DNA of 64,000 bases from Carposina sasakii (Eukaryota > Arthropoda > Insecta > Lepidoptera > Carposinidae), in contig CP053156.1 of NCBI GenBank assembly GCA_014607495.2, positions 14,756,001 through 14,820,000 of the forward strand, written 5' to 3'. The position numbers and the translations under genes were made by a program. Under the pieces are notes generated by a model that worked only from the letters and a program-made list of their open reading frames with translations, was not told the origin of the DNA and did no database searches. Shown one piece after another: positions 1-10,624 of the stretch (the stretch's first letter is position 1; each line of letters begins with the position of its first letter).

Positions 1-1579
1 GTAACTCTTTTTTAAGAAAACAACATTTTTCTGGATTAAGTTTCAAATTAACTTTTTTTAATCTTTCTAATACATCTATCAAATTTTTGTTATGTGAGCC
101 CATATTTCTACCAAACACAATTAAATCATCTAAATAAATGAAACATTTTTCCCAATTCAGTCCTGACATGGCAACTGACATCACACGAGTAAAAGCACTA
201 GGACTTGTCTTTAATCCCATTGGGAGCCTTTTCATTTGGTATTGTCCCGTACTTGTAGTGAATGCTGTATACTTTCTACTTTCTTTATTTAAAGATATTT
301 GATAATAACCTTGATTTAAGTCAAGATGAGAGAAATAGATAGAACCAGAGAGAGAATCCAAGATATCCGTAATATTAGGTAAAGGAAACTTATCATCAAC
401 GATGCAGTCATTTAGTTTTCGATAGTCAACTACTAAACGCCATTTATCGCCTCCAGCTTTCTTCGGCACTAATAACACGGGGCTTGACCACTCACTCTTT
501 GCTTCTTCTATTATGTTATTTTCTATCATATGTTCAATTTGTTTACTAACTTCTCCTTTCAAAGATTGTGGCAACTTGTATTGCTTGACATATACCGGAC
601 TTGTATTAGGTTTAAGTGTTATTGACTGTTCATAAATAGTAGTAGTACTAAGCTTATCGCCTGGTAAAAAGAAAACGTCTGCGTATTTTGAACATATATT
701 TGTAATAGAATTTCTTTCTTCCGTATTAAGATGATCTAACTTTAATATATCTAATAAAACTTTAGATCTTTCCGAGTTCTTTGAGCAAGAATCGAATTTA
801 CAAATATCGTAATCTCTCAGTGATTTTAATTCTGGTTGAAACATTGGAAAAGTTATATCTCGTTCGCTAGTATTTAGAATTTTTACTGGTACTCTGTTAT
901 TATGTACCTTTACAATACTTCCCGCCATAAAAATATCTTCTGCTAATTGTTTTGCATGGATAACGCAATCATCATTATGTTCCGTATTTAAAATTAAGTA
1001 GTGAATTGATTCACTTCGTGCTGGAATTACTAACAATTCTTGTGAAATATTAATTGTGTCATACATTGGTAAATAGTATTCCATTACCCCCTTGTATAAC
1101 GTAATGATATTGTTTTTTAAATTGATATTTGATGCATATTTGCATAGAAAATCTAAACCTAAAATTCCATCTGCATTTAAGGGTACGTGTTCAAAAACAT
1201 ACATCTTAGTATGGAAATCTGTTCTGACGGATTCGTCATGATGAGTCAACTTTAGACAAACATAACCCGTTGAGTGAATCTGACCAGCTATACCATTAAC
1301 GACAGTATCGTCACTAAATATGGGAATGTTATTCGGTATCGCATCTCTTTTAATTACCGACAATGATGCGCCTGTATCTACTAGCCAAAAATATTTTCTA
1401 TTACCCATATAAAAAGATATAAATTTTGTTTTGCCATTTAAAACTAAGATGCTGTGCTTAAGATCGAAAAAACTGCATGTTATCATTTGATTGTGACGTA
1501 TTTGGTTCATCTCGGTTAACTTGTTCTGTATAAAATACACGTTGATTACCGTTACCCCTACCATGGGCATTTCGGTAAG
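1..1579 (-). CDS. pol: pol: retropepsin and reverse transcriptase (truncated by window edge)
   Basis: One uninterrupted frame runs from about 1579 to position 1, more than 500 codons. It begins inside the 3' end of gag in the +1 frame, so expression would need a frameshift unless an indel separates them. The aspartic protease has LVDTGASLSVI, with the catalytic Asp-Thr-Gly at 1370-1378, and a later GILGLDFL motif. The RT has WSSPVLLVPKKAGGDKWRLV (finger), VVDYRKLND, FSHLDLNQGYYQI, and the catalytic YLDD at 125-136. All key residues seen are intact. The frame is still open at the edge, where RNase H and integrase should follow. Confidence 0.85.
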
Positions 1580-1997
1580 TCACTCGATTACTACTTGAAA
1601 AACGTTTTCCGCGTCCACGATTTGTGTAATAAGTAGATTGCCTATAGTTATTATTAAAATTACGTCTTACCGGGTAATTATCATATCGATGCTGATGTCC
1701 TCGCTGTCCTCTGAAGTAGTTGAACTGCCTATAATAATTATTTCGTATCTTACCTTCTTTCCCACGACGTGATAACTGCATCACACCTTCACTCTTCGAT
1801 GTAGATGCCGCAGACAATTCCTCATCTTTCGCAGCTTGAATGGCATCATTTAAATGCTCGTAATTTCGTGCAGCAATTATGGTACTTAACCTTGCATCTC
1901 TTAAGCCATCTGAAAACCGTTTTACCGCAAACTTTTCGTTTAAGGGTTTAAATACAGAGTAATTACTAGTATTACCATCTGCTTGCGATATTGTCAA
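1458..1997 (-). pseudogene. gag: gag, C-terminal part with Arg/Gly/Asn-rich nucleocapsid-like tail
   Basis: This frame continues gag after the break near 2003. It contains FAVKRFSDGLRDARLSTI, typical of insect Ty3/gypsy Gag before the nucleocapsid, and then a long Arg-, Gly-, Asn- and Tyr-rich tail (RGQRGHQHRYDNY, NRGRGKRFSSSNR). No CCHC zinc knuckle is seen; RG-rich tails can replace it in some insect elements. The frame ends with TAA at 1458-1460. The apparent initiation at 1997 is a TTG codon and is not a real start: the reading frame is entered from upstream. The last about 120 nt overlap the pol frame, which lies +1 to it. Confidence 0.65.
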
Positions 1998-2689
1998 TTC
2001 TGAAAATAAATTTCTATTTCTGAACCATATTGGTCGATACTACGCCAACCTTGAGTTATGTTCTGTAATCGTGACTGAATAGCTGTAAAAGACTTTTTCG
2101 TTAACAAATGTTTCCTCAAATCCTTGATAAGATCGCTAACAGATGTATAATCAGAAGCCAAACGCAATTTTGCATTTTCTGAAAGTCTACTCTTTAAGAC
2201 GAATTTAATTAGTAACTTATTTCCAGAAACGCACAACATTTCCGAGTACATTTCCACAGAGTCAATGATACTCTTTATAGTTTTTTCACTACTGTCCATC
2301 ACAGGGATCAAATTACAGGCCGTCTTTAGATCAAACTCATTATTAAATTATTATCATAGTTAAATTCAAATTCTCACAAGTTTCACTATAATTAGAGTCA
2401 GAATCACTAATCTCTTGCAGTGTTGAAGAACTAGAACATAATTCTAAAATTTTTGCATAAAAACATTTTATTTGTTCCCAAACAGAAATTATTGTTCCTA
2501 AACTCGTTGGTTTAATTTCCTTGTCATTAGTTAAAAATTGAATAATTTCTTCACTTTTCTTATAAATAATTTCTGTTTCGGTTAACTTATTCTTTATGAC
2601 ATTGCCTTTAAATCTTGATTTTCCTTTTTAACTAAATAATTCCTAATTTTTTCAATATCATTTAAATAGTTAATTAATTCATTTTCCAT
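1994..2689 (-). pseudogene. gag: gag, N-terminal and capsid part, frameshifted
   Basis: The gag start is most likely the ATG at 2689 (MENELINYLND). That frame breaks near 2605, continues in another frame (to about 2345), and breaks again before the stretch 2311-1994, which contains the conserved capsid-like text LIKFVLKSRL and LRLASDYTSVSDLI. This last stretch ends at a TGA at 1994-1996. The homologous downstream text resumes in the -1 frame after position 2003, consistent with loss of one A from an A-run. The gag of this copy therefore cannot be made as one chain without several frame changes. No joined sequence is given. Confidence 0.65.
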
Positions 2690-3047
2690 TCCTTAATTAT
2701 AAATAATTATTTAAAGTACATACCCATTATCCGTGAGTTACGTAGTAGGGGACAAGATGCTCGTTATAAAAGGACATAGGAATGCATACCACTTCCTTAT
2801 AAGTATTATCAAACAATACTCGGTATATATTTAGATTAATAGAAAGAATATTTTGAAGACGAATAAATGCGTGTACGATAAGATAGTTATTATAATATTA
2901 ATTAAGCATTATGCACTTAATGTTTGTATCAAAGTTTATAGATTTTTAATACGTATTCACTCGCGCACTGCATACATGGTAACGACGAGAAAAAAAAATA
3001 AACACAAATAAAAACCGCACTTTTTATGCACAAATTGACACTTTGCA

Positions 3048-3359
3048 CTATACGTTTATTATTTTATTCGCCGTGTCTTCAATTCCTCCAACTCGGGCGT
3101 CTCTGGACCGCAAGCGAAAAGACCTCCGTAAATCGTTCAATGTAATTTCACGATGTATCCACTTCTTGTGGGTCTTCTTATACACCTTATATATTCCGTA
3201 CAGAGCTCCTAGGGCCATAAGGATTAGGATTACCACCAGAAGGATATTAGTGGTACTGGCGTGGTGCATCAGATCTTCCTTTGCCGAAGCCGAATTACTT
3301 CCTCCCGAAGCACTTTGCGCGATAACTATTTCCTTCTGCTTAGTTTGTGTCGAACCCAT
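3048..3359 (-). CDS. Small accessory ORF upstream of gag: putative myristoylated single-pass membrane protein
   Basis: This 103-codon ATG-initiated frame lies between the primer binding site and gag of the mdg1-like element, on the same strand. The start MGSTQTK fits an N-myristoylation consensus (Gly2, Ser/Thr at 4 or 6). Residues 10-36 are polar and rich in Ala, Ser and Gly. Residues 38-58 form one strongly hydrophobic segment (TTNILLVVILILMALGALY). It is followed at once by a basic stretch (KVYKKTHKKWIHR) and a basic C-terminus with RSFRLRSRDAR. The frame is intact although gag next to it is shifted. Small leader ORFs are known in some insect elements of this group. I infer that this is one, acting at membranes, but its function is unknown. 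Confidence 0.6.
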   Translation of the reverse strand: MGSTQTKQKEIVIAQSASGGSNSASAKEDLMHHASTTNILLVVILILMALGALYGIYKVYKKTHKKWIHREITLNDLRRSFRLRSRDARVGGIEDTANKIINV

Positions 3360-3513
3360 TTTTTATTTTGAAATTAAAACTTTTGAACACGAAATAAAAA
3401 TATCGTAATAACCGACAGTCAGGCTGACACGTATAGAATAATTGAAACTTTTCCATTTCGCTCTATGGACTCGAAGGCGCCGTAACACGAGATATTCCGT
3501 CGCCGTTTCCAAA

Positions 3514-3530
3514 CATGGCACGGGTCGCCA
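3514..3530 (-). other. Primer binding site, tRNA-Arg-like
   Basis: The minus strand reads TGGCGACCCGTGCC, complementary to a tRNA 3' end of the form ...CACGGGTCGCCA. mdg1/412-type elements are known to prime from tRNA-Arg with a site beginning TGGCGACC, so sequence and position (between LTR and first ORF) agree. The exact tRNA isoacceptor was not checked. Confidence 0.6.
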
Positions 3531-3922
3531 TGAAGGGAAGTTGTAATTGATGAACAACTAGTTCGGTTGGAATACACTTTATTACTGACTATCTTATTAT
3601 TAGATACAGTATTATATATTAGTAATAGTACATCACTTCACTATAAAGTCACATGTTCTAAGTGTTATATTGTGTAATGTATGTTAGACCGAATGGTGGT
3701 TTATAATAATATTGTTAATAGAAATCTTTCTAGAGCATTATTTAAAACAACAATTAGAATGAATAAAAAACAGGCACTTAAATCCACTCAGTTTACCCCG
3801 ATATTCGGCGGATTTAAATACGCGGTATTTTAATCCGTTGTTTGCGTTGCTCGATAATTTTATTGACGGAACGTACTTTTTAATACGCCGCGGTGAAAAG
3901 TACGTCGTCTGCGTAGGCTACA
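3531..3922 (-). repeat. Probable 5' LTR
   Basis: On the minus strand the block starts TGTAGCCTACG at 3922 and ends either at ATTACA (3543) or at CCTTCA directly before the primer binding site (3531). An AATAAAG polyadenylation-like signal lies roughly 45 bp before the 3' end, as expected in an R region. The boundaries are inferred because the partner LTR is not in the window. Confirmation needs the 3' LTR to the left of position 1. Confidence 0.45.
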
Positions 3923-4455
3923 AAAAATTAATTTCACAACATAGACCAATCTAACGATAATCTTATTAATTCTTAACTTAGGGCAGAGCTATCGGAAATC
4001 AATAAAAACAACCTGGTATTTTCTGGTACTAGGCTTAAGTATAAAACTTGGCAACCCCTTAACCCTTCACATGATGTATAGCAACCCTTGGCATGGGTCG
4101 TGTTTGATCTTCAAATTATATTTACCAGGTGATATCAAACAGTTATTTGAAGAAAGTTAAAGCTAATATTGATTTATACATACATACAACAGATAATCAT
4201 TATTAATCCTCTCAATGGCTCCCAAAGATGGATAGAATATTATGTTAAAACTGTTTTTTTTTACTGTACATCTCAACTATACCCTCAAAATTGGTCAGAA
4301 GTGGCACCATGTGGTTCTAACGGCCCTTGGTGCTCTGCCTACCCCTTAAGAGATAAAGGCGTGATTATATTTATGTATGTATGTATTTTATTTACCAATA
4401 AATACATAGAATAAATAAATATTGCTCCCCACTTTTCTTAGAGGTCATTCATATA
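3923..4455. other. AT-rich sequence with one partial repeat
   Basis: Apart from the Rep-5 fragment at 4266-4386, nothing recognisable is present. This is probably the pre-insertion flank of the LTR element. Confidence 0.4.
4266..4386 (+). repeat. Rep-5 copy (SINE-like, TATG tail), 5'-truncated
   Basis: Shares the core CTCAAAATTGGTCAGAAGTG, a GGCCCTTGGTGCTCTGCC block and a GATAAAGGCGTGATTATAT end followed by a (TATG)n tail with other copies in the window. Copies differ in where they start on the left, as in 5'-truncated retroposons. Confidence 0.7.
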
Positions 4456-4863
4456 TTTTTAGGGTTCCGTACGTCTGAATACAAAAACGGAACCCTTATA
4501 GGATCACTCGTGTGTCTGTCCGTCCGTCGCTTACAGTCAATTATTTCCGAATCTATTAGACCGATTAAGTTGAAATTTGGTACACACATATCAATTCCTG
4601 TGACCCAAACACAGAGGTGTGACGTGAGCAGATGAAATCTGTATATGGGGGGTCATTTTTGGGGGGGAAGGGGAAAATTAAAAAAAAACTACTGAACCTA
4701 AAATTTTGAAAAAATACAGAAATTAGTTTTCTCCTTATAGATTATAGGACCAAGATATGATATTAAAATAACATGGTAATCAACATTAGATTTAAAAAAA
4801 CATGATAGGTAACGTACGGAACCCTCTTCACGCGAGTTCAACTCGCACTTGTCGGCTTTTTTT
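4456..4863 (+). mobile_element. MINE-2-type MITE, internally deleted copy
   Basis: Begins AGGGTTCCGTAC after ATTTTT and carries the subterminal inverted partner GTACGGAACCCT near 4813. A hitchhiking (GTCY)n tract lies at 4514-4528. These match the published lepidopteran MINE-2 description (subterminal repeats, GTCY microsatellite, WTTTT target) as I recall it. It is nearly identical to the copy at 21702-22220 but lacks an internal block of roughly 110 bp at an A-run. Confidence 0.8.
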
Positions 4864-5084
4864 GTTCAAAAATACCTGTCAATATTAAATGTCTATCTTT
4901 CTATGGAACCACGTTATTAGTAGTAGGACCAAGATAAATCAAATCAACATTACCGTGATAAAGGGGACTTTGAGTCTGTACACGCTGATTGCATCATACA
5001 TAATGCAGATAAATCCTATAAACGAATAACGAAAATTAAACAGGACTTTTCTGGAAACTACCAATTTTTATAAATAAAAAAAAG

Positions 5085-5324
5085 ACTTCTATGCTGCTCT
5101 GAGAGTGAAAAAAAAAAGTATAATACTACAGTTGCTTCTCTTCCAGGCCATACTGTACAAGTCAGTAGAGGGACAAGAGGGTTTTGGTGTTTTCTAGGCT
5201 GACCACCTGTCACTACTAACCGAACTTGTACATCTCAACTATACCCTCAAAATTGGTCAGAAGTGGCACCATGTGGTTCTATCCGCCCTTGGTGCTCTGC
5301 TTACCTCGTAATATGTATGTATGT
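5085..5324 (+). repeat. Rep-5 copy, near full length
   Basis: Starts CTTCTATGCTGCTCTGAGAG, runs through the AAGTCAGTAGAGGGACAAGA block and the CTCAAAATTGGTCAGAAGTG core, and ends in a (TATG)n tail. It closely matches the copy at 21355-21622. Confidence 0.75.
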
Positions 5325-5564
5325 AAAAAAAGATACATTTATTTTTGAACTAAATCAACAAAATTTCGCTCTATCCAAAAAGCCTAATTCATTCAACATT
5401 CCCCATTGGTAACAAGTCGCTAGACTATTGTATTTGTACTCTAAAAGCGCTGATAGGCTCACCATGTACGTGTGTAATTCGCACACTTTAAGTTTAAGTT
5501 TGTAAGTTAACATACCTTAAAGTAATAGGGCCACTCGAAAGTCACACTTGAAAGATTTCATTAC

Positions 5565-5671
5565 AAAATTATTAATAAAGAAAATGGAAAAAATTCTTCA
5601 CCCGAGCGGGAATCGAACCCACGACCACTGCAAACCGTGCGAGCCGCTATAACCACTAAGCCACCGGGTCC
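5565..5671 (-). mobile_element. SINE-1 copy (tRNA-derived)
   Basis: The minus strand has a tRNA-like head with an A-box-like TGGCTTAGTGG and a B-box GGTTCGATTCC, followed by an A/T tail. Five copies of the same head occur in the window, each followed by the same non-tRNA text (GAATTTTTTCCATTT), so this is a SINE and not a tRNA gene. Confidence 0.75.
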
Positions 5672-5972
5672 ATGTTTCATTACGTTACCTAACCCGGTAT
5701 AAGTAACAGTATAACAATTATCTGTTACTTAAGACATAAACCGTCTTTTCACCAGAGCTCCTCATGATCCTTTTGAAATTTGGCTGTACTTTGATTATAC
5801 ATAAAGTAAGGGCAAATAGGAGCTGGCCGAATGACGTTTGTTCTTAGAATATTGCGAAAGGGTAAGGTTTGTGGAAGGCTAAGGTTAGTTAGTGAGCGTT
5901 TTACACTGAGCTGGACGCAGGTTGCATACCATTGACGACACAGCCTTCAGAAATTATGTATATCTATATACA

Positions 5973-6202
5973 CAGGATGTATCAAAAGGGGTATGTTAAG
6001 CGAAATATAATAACATTACTGAGAACCTGTTCCCAAAACTGTTTGAGACACATGTTTATTTTTCAGGATTGTATAAACATTCCTGAGTTGCTCAAGAGTT
6101 CTCTATACTATTTGGAGAAATAAATATGTAATTTTGAGTCTCAAATTCCGGGAATAGGTCCACTACAGTGGGTTATTTATATAGCATTTTGCTTAACATA
6201 CC
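5973..6202. mobile_element. MITE-C copy (CAGGGTGT foldback), right terminus lost
   Basis: The left end reads CAGGATGTATCAAAAGGGG then TATGTTAAGC. The right arm ends GCTTAACATACC, its inverted complement, but the terminal CATCCTG is missing. Internal text matches the complete copy at 62187-62446. Confidence 0.7.
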
Positions 6203-6502
6203 GAATCTCCTGCTTGTAATTACTTCATGGTTATATCAACTTTGAACTTTGTAATCCGTCATCATAGCGTCCTTGTGATTAAGCAGGGACGGGTTATAAA
6301 CGGGCAATAACCAACCCTTTATTGAAGAAATAACGTTCAAAGTTGGGCCACATGGGAGAAAATGTCTTTTGACTAAGTTATTACAGTGTAAATTCACAAT
6401 GGGAGCAGTAGGTCAACTAACGTAGCATTCTCGAAGAATCAGACTAGATTCTTTACTTTTACACGCAAATGATTACAGCTTTTTTACATTGTATGAACAA
6501 TA

Positions 6503-6652
6503 GAACTTGTACATCTCTCTATACTATACTCTCATCTCAACTATACTCTCAAAATTGGTCAGAAGTGGTACCATGTGGTTCTATCGGCCCTTGGTGCTCT
6601 GCCTACCCCGTAAGGGATAAAAGCATTATTATATATCTATGAATGTATGTAT
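6503..6652 (+). repeat. Rep-5 copy, partial
   Basis: Contains GAACTTGTACATCTC, the CTCAAAATTGGTCAGAAGTG core, GTAAGGGATAAAAG and a degenerate TATG tail. Confidence 0.65.
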
Positions 6653-7960
6653 GAGTAATAGAGTATGTCATACAAACTTAGATACACTCTAACCCTCCTT
6701 CTGGGGCAGTCGGATAATAATAATCTCTACGAAAATGTGTCTAGTAGTGCCGAAAATAGGGCGGTGCCACCGGTGTACAGGCTCAGGACGTAGACTCTAG
6801 GGGGCGCAAAAATAGCGAATATTTAGACCTGGCAGGACTAAATAGGGCACAGTTATAGAAGCTCGCACAGGGCGCAAAAGGCTATTTACAGTCCATCGTC
6901 AAATATCGAGTAGGAATACATAAGAAAGCACTAATCGATACTCAGGATCGTGCTCGAGTAATTAACGATCCGATTATTTCGGAGCCGGGCGTTTGACAAA
7001 AGGACCGTGGCAATATTGCGAGTGTCGCTGACAATTAAGTTGACAAAGTCCCTGATTAAAGGGTATGAAAGGGTACGTATTAGACAAGGAGGGGGGCGAA
7101 AAGCGGAGCTGTAATGTACGGCGATTGAAAATAAATTGCACCCACATCAGCATAAAATGAAAAAACCTACTATGAAACTTGTACGTTTATTTATCTTCCT
7201 GCCATTAACCCGTTACTTATGGGGTCGGCGCAATATGAATTATTTCTCAATAGAATCGATAGAGAATCGTCATCGACACGTTTACTCCAATAGGAACGCT
7301 TCATTGTTGCACGTTCTTCAAATCACGTGACAAAGTCTAACCGCTATTGGTTAACGAACGTTGATGACAAATGATGTAACGCCTAAGCATCTAACATTTT
7401 ACGAAAGCACTGCTATCAACTCCACGAATCTTCCTCCGTGGCATCAAAAGATAGGCTTCCTGATTCCACGGATAAGCCGACGTTGCGCATCTCATTGATT
7501 TCGTTTGTCCTCCATTTCGTCTACTCGGGGATTTTCTTTCGATTGTTTGTTGATACTTTACTGATTGCAGGTGCTCCTATGTTTTGTTTCGTTGGTATGT
7601 TTACTCGTACTTTCTATTTATCAAACTTCATTGAGTCATAGTACGTTTGCTTTATATTGGTGAAGCTATTGTTTTCTAGGATAGCGGTACCGTCATTTAG
7701 CGGACGAAAAAAAAGATAAGAGAAGAAATATTACGAAAATTAATGAAGCGAAGTTATGTTTCAGGACCATAGCAAATGGAGGTCCGTGATCTCTGATACC
7801 CCTCAGGGTAAAAGCCGTGATTTTATTCATCTACTAGTGGCCGCCACATCTTCGTCTGCGTATGCTTTAGAATTCCTTTTCGTCCCGTTCCCAAAGGAAT
7901 TTTGGAAAATCTATTCTTAACTAATCCCTACGTTATGCAAAGGACACACCGTTAAATATT
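6653..7960. other. No recognised feature
   Basis: Moderately GC-richer than its surroundings around 6740-7100. Short ATG frames here (for example 7438-7641) have no domain, splice context or repeat match that would support a gene. Confidence 0.4.
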
Positions 7961-7968
7961 TAATTGTA

Positions 7969-8215
7969 TCAGGCGTTACTATTCGGAAGTTCAAATTTCC
8001 ATCGAGGGATTTCTTCCGCTGACCCTCGGAAATCAATTTTCGGTTTAGTAGCTTCGTACTTATGGTTGCATGCCAGGCGCTTGGATTTAGCTGGCTTCAC
8101 GTTGCGACTGTAGTATCTTGTGTTTGTGACCATGAGTCGGCATATCCGAGGGTCAGCGGAGGGTTTAGGGCCCGGTGGTGGGCGATTCCTTGATGGAAAA
8201 GAACACACCCTATAA
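7969..8215 (-). repeat. Dispersed repeat with TAGGGCCCGGTGGTGGGCG block
   Basis: Shares the block CGAGGGTCAGCGGAG, then AGGGCCCGGTGGTGGGCG, and a weaker preceding region with 54245-54375. On the minus strand it is open for 79 codons (NRPPPGPKPSADPRICR), but the second copy has stops in the same frame, so coding is not supported. The family was not identified; it may be an LTR element remnant. Confidence 0.5.
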
Positions 8216-8229
8216 GTTTCATGTCTCTA

Positions 8230-9370
8230 AGATCAGCTGTTAAGGCTGTTGATCCGTCAGTTATTCAGGACTATTTTATATACACATTTAGGCAAAAAAA
8301 AACTCAGGTAAGTACTTTACTTTAGTTAAATTAGTATAATAAAATAACATTCCAAAGTAATTTTTATTCCCTTGTACGATTGTTTCTGTGGCCGGCCTAA
8401 ATTTGATTTGGTTGTCTCGATTTTTGTTCGTAATAGTCTCAGTAAATACAGAGGGTTATAGGTATGGCTTTGTTGCCCTTTAAATTGGAATTTAAGGAAA
8501 CGACCCTGTAGATTGACTTGTTTACCCTTATTGTATCTCTTTGTTGATATTTTTGAGATCAAATGTGTTTGATGAGCGCATTTAAAAAATATTACGGAAT
8601 ATTTTTGCATTTATTTTTGGTTTGTTTTTTGTTTGCCATTTTTTTTTATTTATTTATTATATAATATAGGTTTTTTACATATTTAATGAAGGGTCACATA
8701 ATCCCTGGGTGGTTTATGCGTGACCCTTGTCCCCCACCACTTATATTTAACTACTTATTATACTACTTACTTTTCATTGAAACATTGCCCACTTCCCGTG
8801 TCATTTACCAGTTATTGTAATAGTAAATGAAAATATAAATATAGAAATAGGATTTCATCGTCAACGTGAACTCCATAGCCTACAAGATATTCCCCGCGAT
8901 TTCGTCCGCATGAGCTATACATAGAATGTAGCCTACATCTGTCTCTATGAACCCAATTATATAATGCAAAATTTCAAGAAGATTGGTTGATTTACTAAGA
9001 GGTAACAAACACACTTACTTTCTCATGTCTAATATCAGTATTGGGATGAATTATTATAATGTAGAAGCTACATAACTTCGGAAGGTTTTGCTTGAAAGAC
9101 TAACAAACATCAATACATAAGTACATTACCCAATTACAAACTTTCCTATAATATAAGGTACAATTAGCATACTTTACAAAGCAATAATCAAGCTTTAAGT
9201 TATTATATCGTGGGTGCACCTACCTAGTACAATATATTCCATTCATGATTCAATGACAAACATCGATATGAATATTGGCACAAACATTGGTATAGTAAAA
9301 TCAATGTTTGTCTCTACTGCATTTGAACCTAGAGCTACGTCTGTGATAGACTAGACGAGCATGAGTGGAG
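8230..9370. other. No recognised gene; AT-rich
   Basis: A short imperfect hairpin (AGGGTCACATAA and TTATGCGTGACCCT) lies near 8688-8729, and a weak SINE-4-like fragment (ACAAACATCGATATGAATA) near 9255. A 94-codon minus frame at 8326-8610 is low-complexity and unsupported. Confidence 0.35.
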
Positions 9371-9374
9371 CATA

Positions 9375-9604
9375 AAGGTATGATTCCGAGCTAAGCAGCA
9401 CGCAGCACTGCTGCCGCGGCAGTGTTGTGCTATTCGTGGTGATTGTATACTTGTCAAACAAAACTTTCACGTAGGTTCAGCCACTGGCGCAGCAATGCCA
9501 CTGCAGTGCTGCCGCGACATTGCTACGTAGCTCGGAATATACTCTCATATAAACCTGTAGACAATGTCCGCGGACCAGTATTGCTTAGCTCGGAATCATA
9601 CCTT
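9375..9604. mobile_element. MITE with perfect 23-bp terminal inverted repeats
   Basis: Left AAGGTATGATTCCGAGCTAA and right TTAGCTCGGAATCATACCTT are perfect inverses, extended by GCA/TGC. The flanks TAAA and TTAA suggest a decayed TTAA duplication. The interior is rich in CAGCACTGCTGCCGC-like text. No transposase frame is present, so this is non-autonomous. Confidence 0.7.
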
Positions 9605-9729
9605 AAGCATATTAATTTCACATAGTACAGACAGAGTGTATATTACATGTACTGATATAAGGCTTCGCTAGAATGCATCATCTCCTTCCTCCATCTGCTT
9701 CTCCTACCATGCATATCGTATCTATTATG

Positions 9730-9835
9730 GAACTCAGGGGCGAGGTGGACGGACGACATGGCCAAGGTTGCGGGCGTCGGTTGGATGCAGGCTGCTTCCA
9801 ACCTGTCGGAGTGGGGGACTGTAAATGATGATGAT
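9730..9835 (+). pseudogene. LINE (RTE-like) ORF 3' end fragment
   Basis: Encodes the degraded tail RWTDDMAKVAGVGWMQAASN, the C-terminal text of a widespread LINE whose better copies lie at 29050-29275 and 35107-35365. The 3' side gives GTAAATGATGATGAT, the usual LINE terminus. Confidence 0.55.
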
Positions 9836-10294
9836 CACGAAAGGAACTCAGGGGCATTTTCTCACAATGAAATAGCATCATATCATTAACTGCATCAAAA
9901 TTTGATGATCACTCACTGTCATGATTAATTTGTCATGATTATCTTATGATACCTACCTCTAGATGTCTAATTACATCACACTAAAGTTATTATTGCTTCG
10001 TACTGCGCTTCGGTGACGGTTGTGTTTCCGCTGAATAATTTACCGGAATTGCTTCCTGTTTTTTTTTGTTGTCATAAACCGCAGTATGCTAAATATTAGT
10101 AACAATGTTTATTAATCACAGATATTCCATTGTAATGCATTGTATAGGAAATTAATTCTCCATTAACACAGCTAAGAGCAATTTACTGGTCAAAGCCAAA
10201 CAGTAAGTGTTTCGGCTGGCGAAATTGCATTAGCCCATTTCCATAGACTAAACTCTCTGCAGACTGGAGTATCTATTAGATAAACCATTGTGAA

Positions 10295-10509
10295 CAGGGT
10301 GTAAAGCGGAATGATATGACAATACGAGTAGCTCAGTTTAGAAAACTGTCCTTAATTTGAGATATGTAGAAATATTTCTAATATTTCCTGAAAATTCTCA
10401 GTAAAAACCTGTGGATATCGATCCACAATGTGTAAGAGTTAATTATAATTATTTCACTTAAAATACTTAATTATTTCACATAAACTTATACCCCTTTTGT
10501 TACACCCTG
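10295..10509. mobile_element. MITE-C relative (CAGGGTGT ... ACACCCTG)
   Basis: Terminal CAGGGTGTAA and its inverse TTACACCCTG bracket 215 bp of AT-rich sequence whose arms only weakly pair, so this is an old copy. Confidence 0.55.
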
Positions 10510-10624
10510 TATAGACTAGTATATTAGACTAGATGTCCAAAGTAACCGCCATGGGCCCTATAGTATATTACCCGACTACGTCTAAAAGGGAGCGTCATGA
10601 TTTATGCAGTCTATAGTTTAGTGA

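Larger units (their letters stand above)
1..3922 (-). mobile_element. 5' part of a Ty3/gypsy LTR retrotransposon, mdg1/412 type
   Basis: Reading on the minus strand, the order is probable LTR (3922 to about 3531), primer binding site, small membrane-protein ORF, gag, protease, reverse transcriptase. The window edge cuts the element inside the RT palm/thumb, so RNase H, integrase and the 3' LTR are outside. The mdg1/412 assignment rests on the RT text around YLDDLIVFG followed by NLKLNPEKC, a tRNA-Arg-like PBS, and the protease motif LVDTGAS. Gag carries at least two apparent frameshifts while protease-RT is open throughout, so this copy is fairly young but probably not autonomous. No env-like gene is visible in the part present. 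Confidence 0.85.

Noticed and set aside
3043..3408. 121-codon frame on plus
   Set aside because: Antisense shadow of the membrane-protein ORF of the LTR element.
3531..3922. A complete, certain LTR
   Set aside because: Only one LTR is in the window, so the boundaries are not proven; kept as probable only.
5565..5671. tRNA gene (A- and B-box on minus)
   Set aside because: Five copies share the same non-tRNA tail and the anticodon stem does not fold cleanly, so it is a SINE head. The same holds for 13829, 35473, 39973, 59613 and 60713.
7438..7641. 67-codon hydrophobic frame on plus
   Set aside because: Starts at a non-ATG codon, no splice or promoter context, no recognisable domain.
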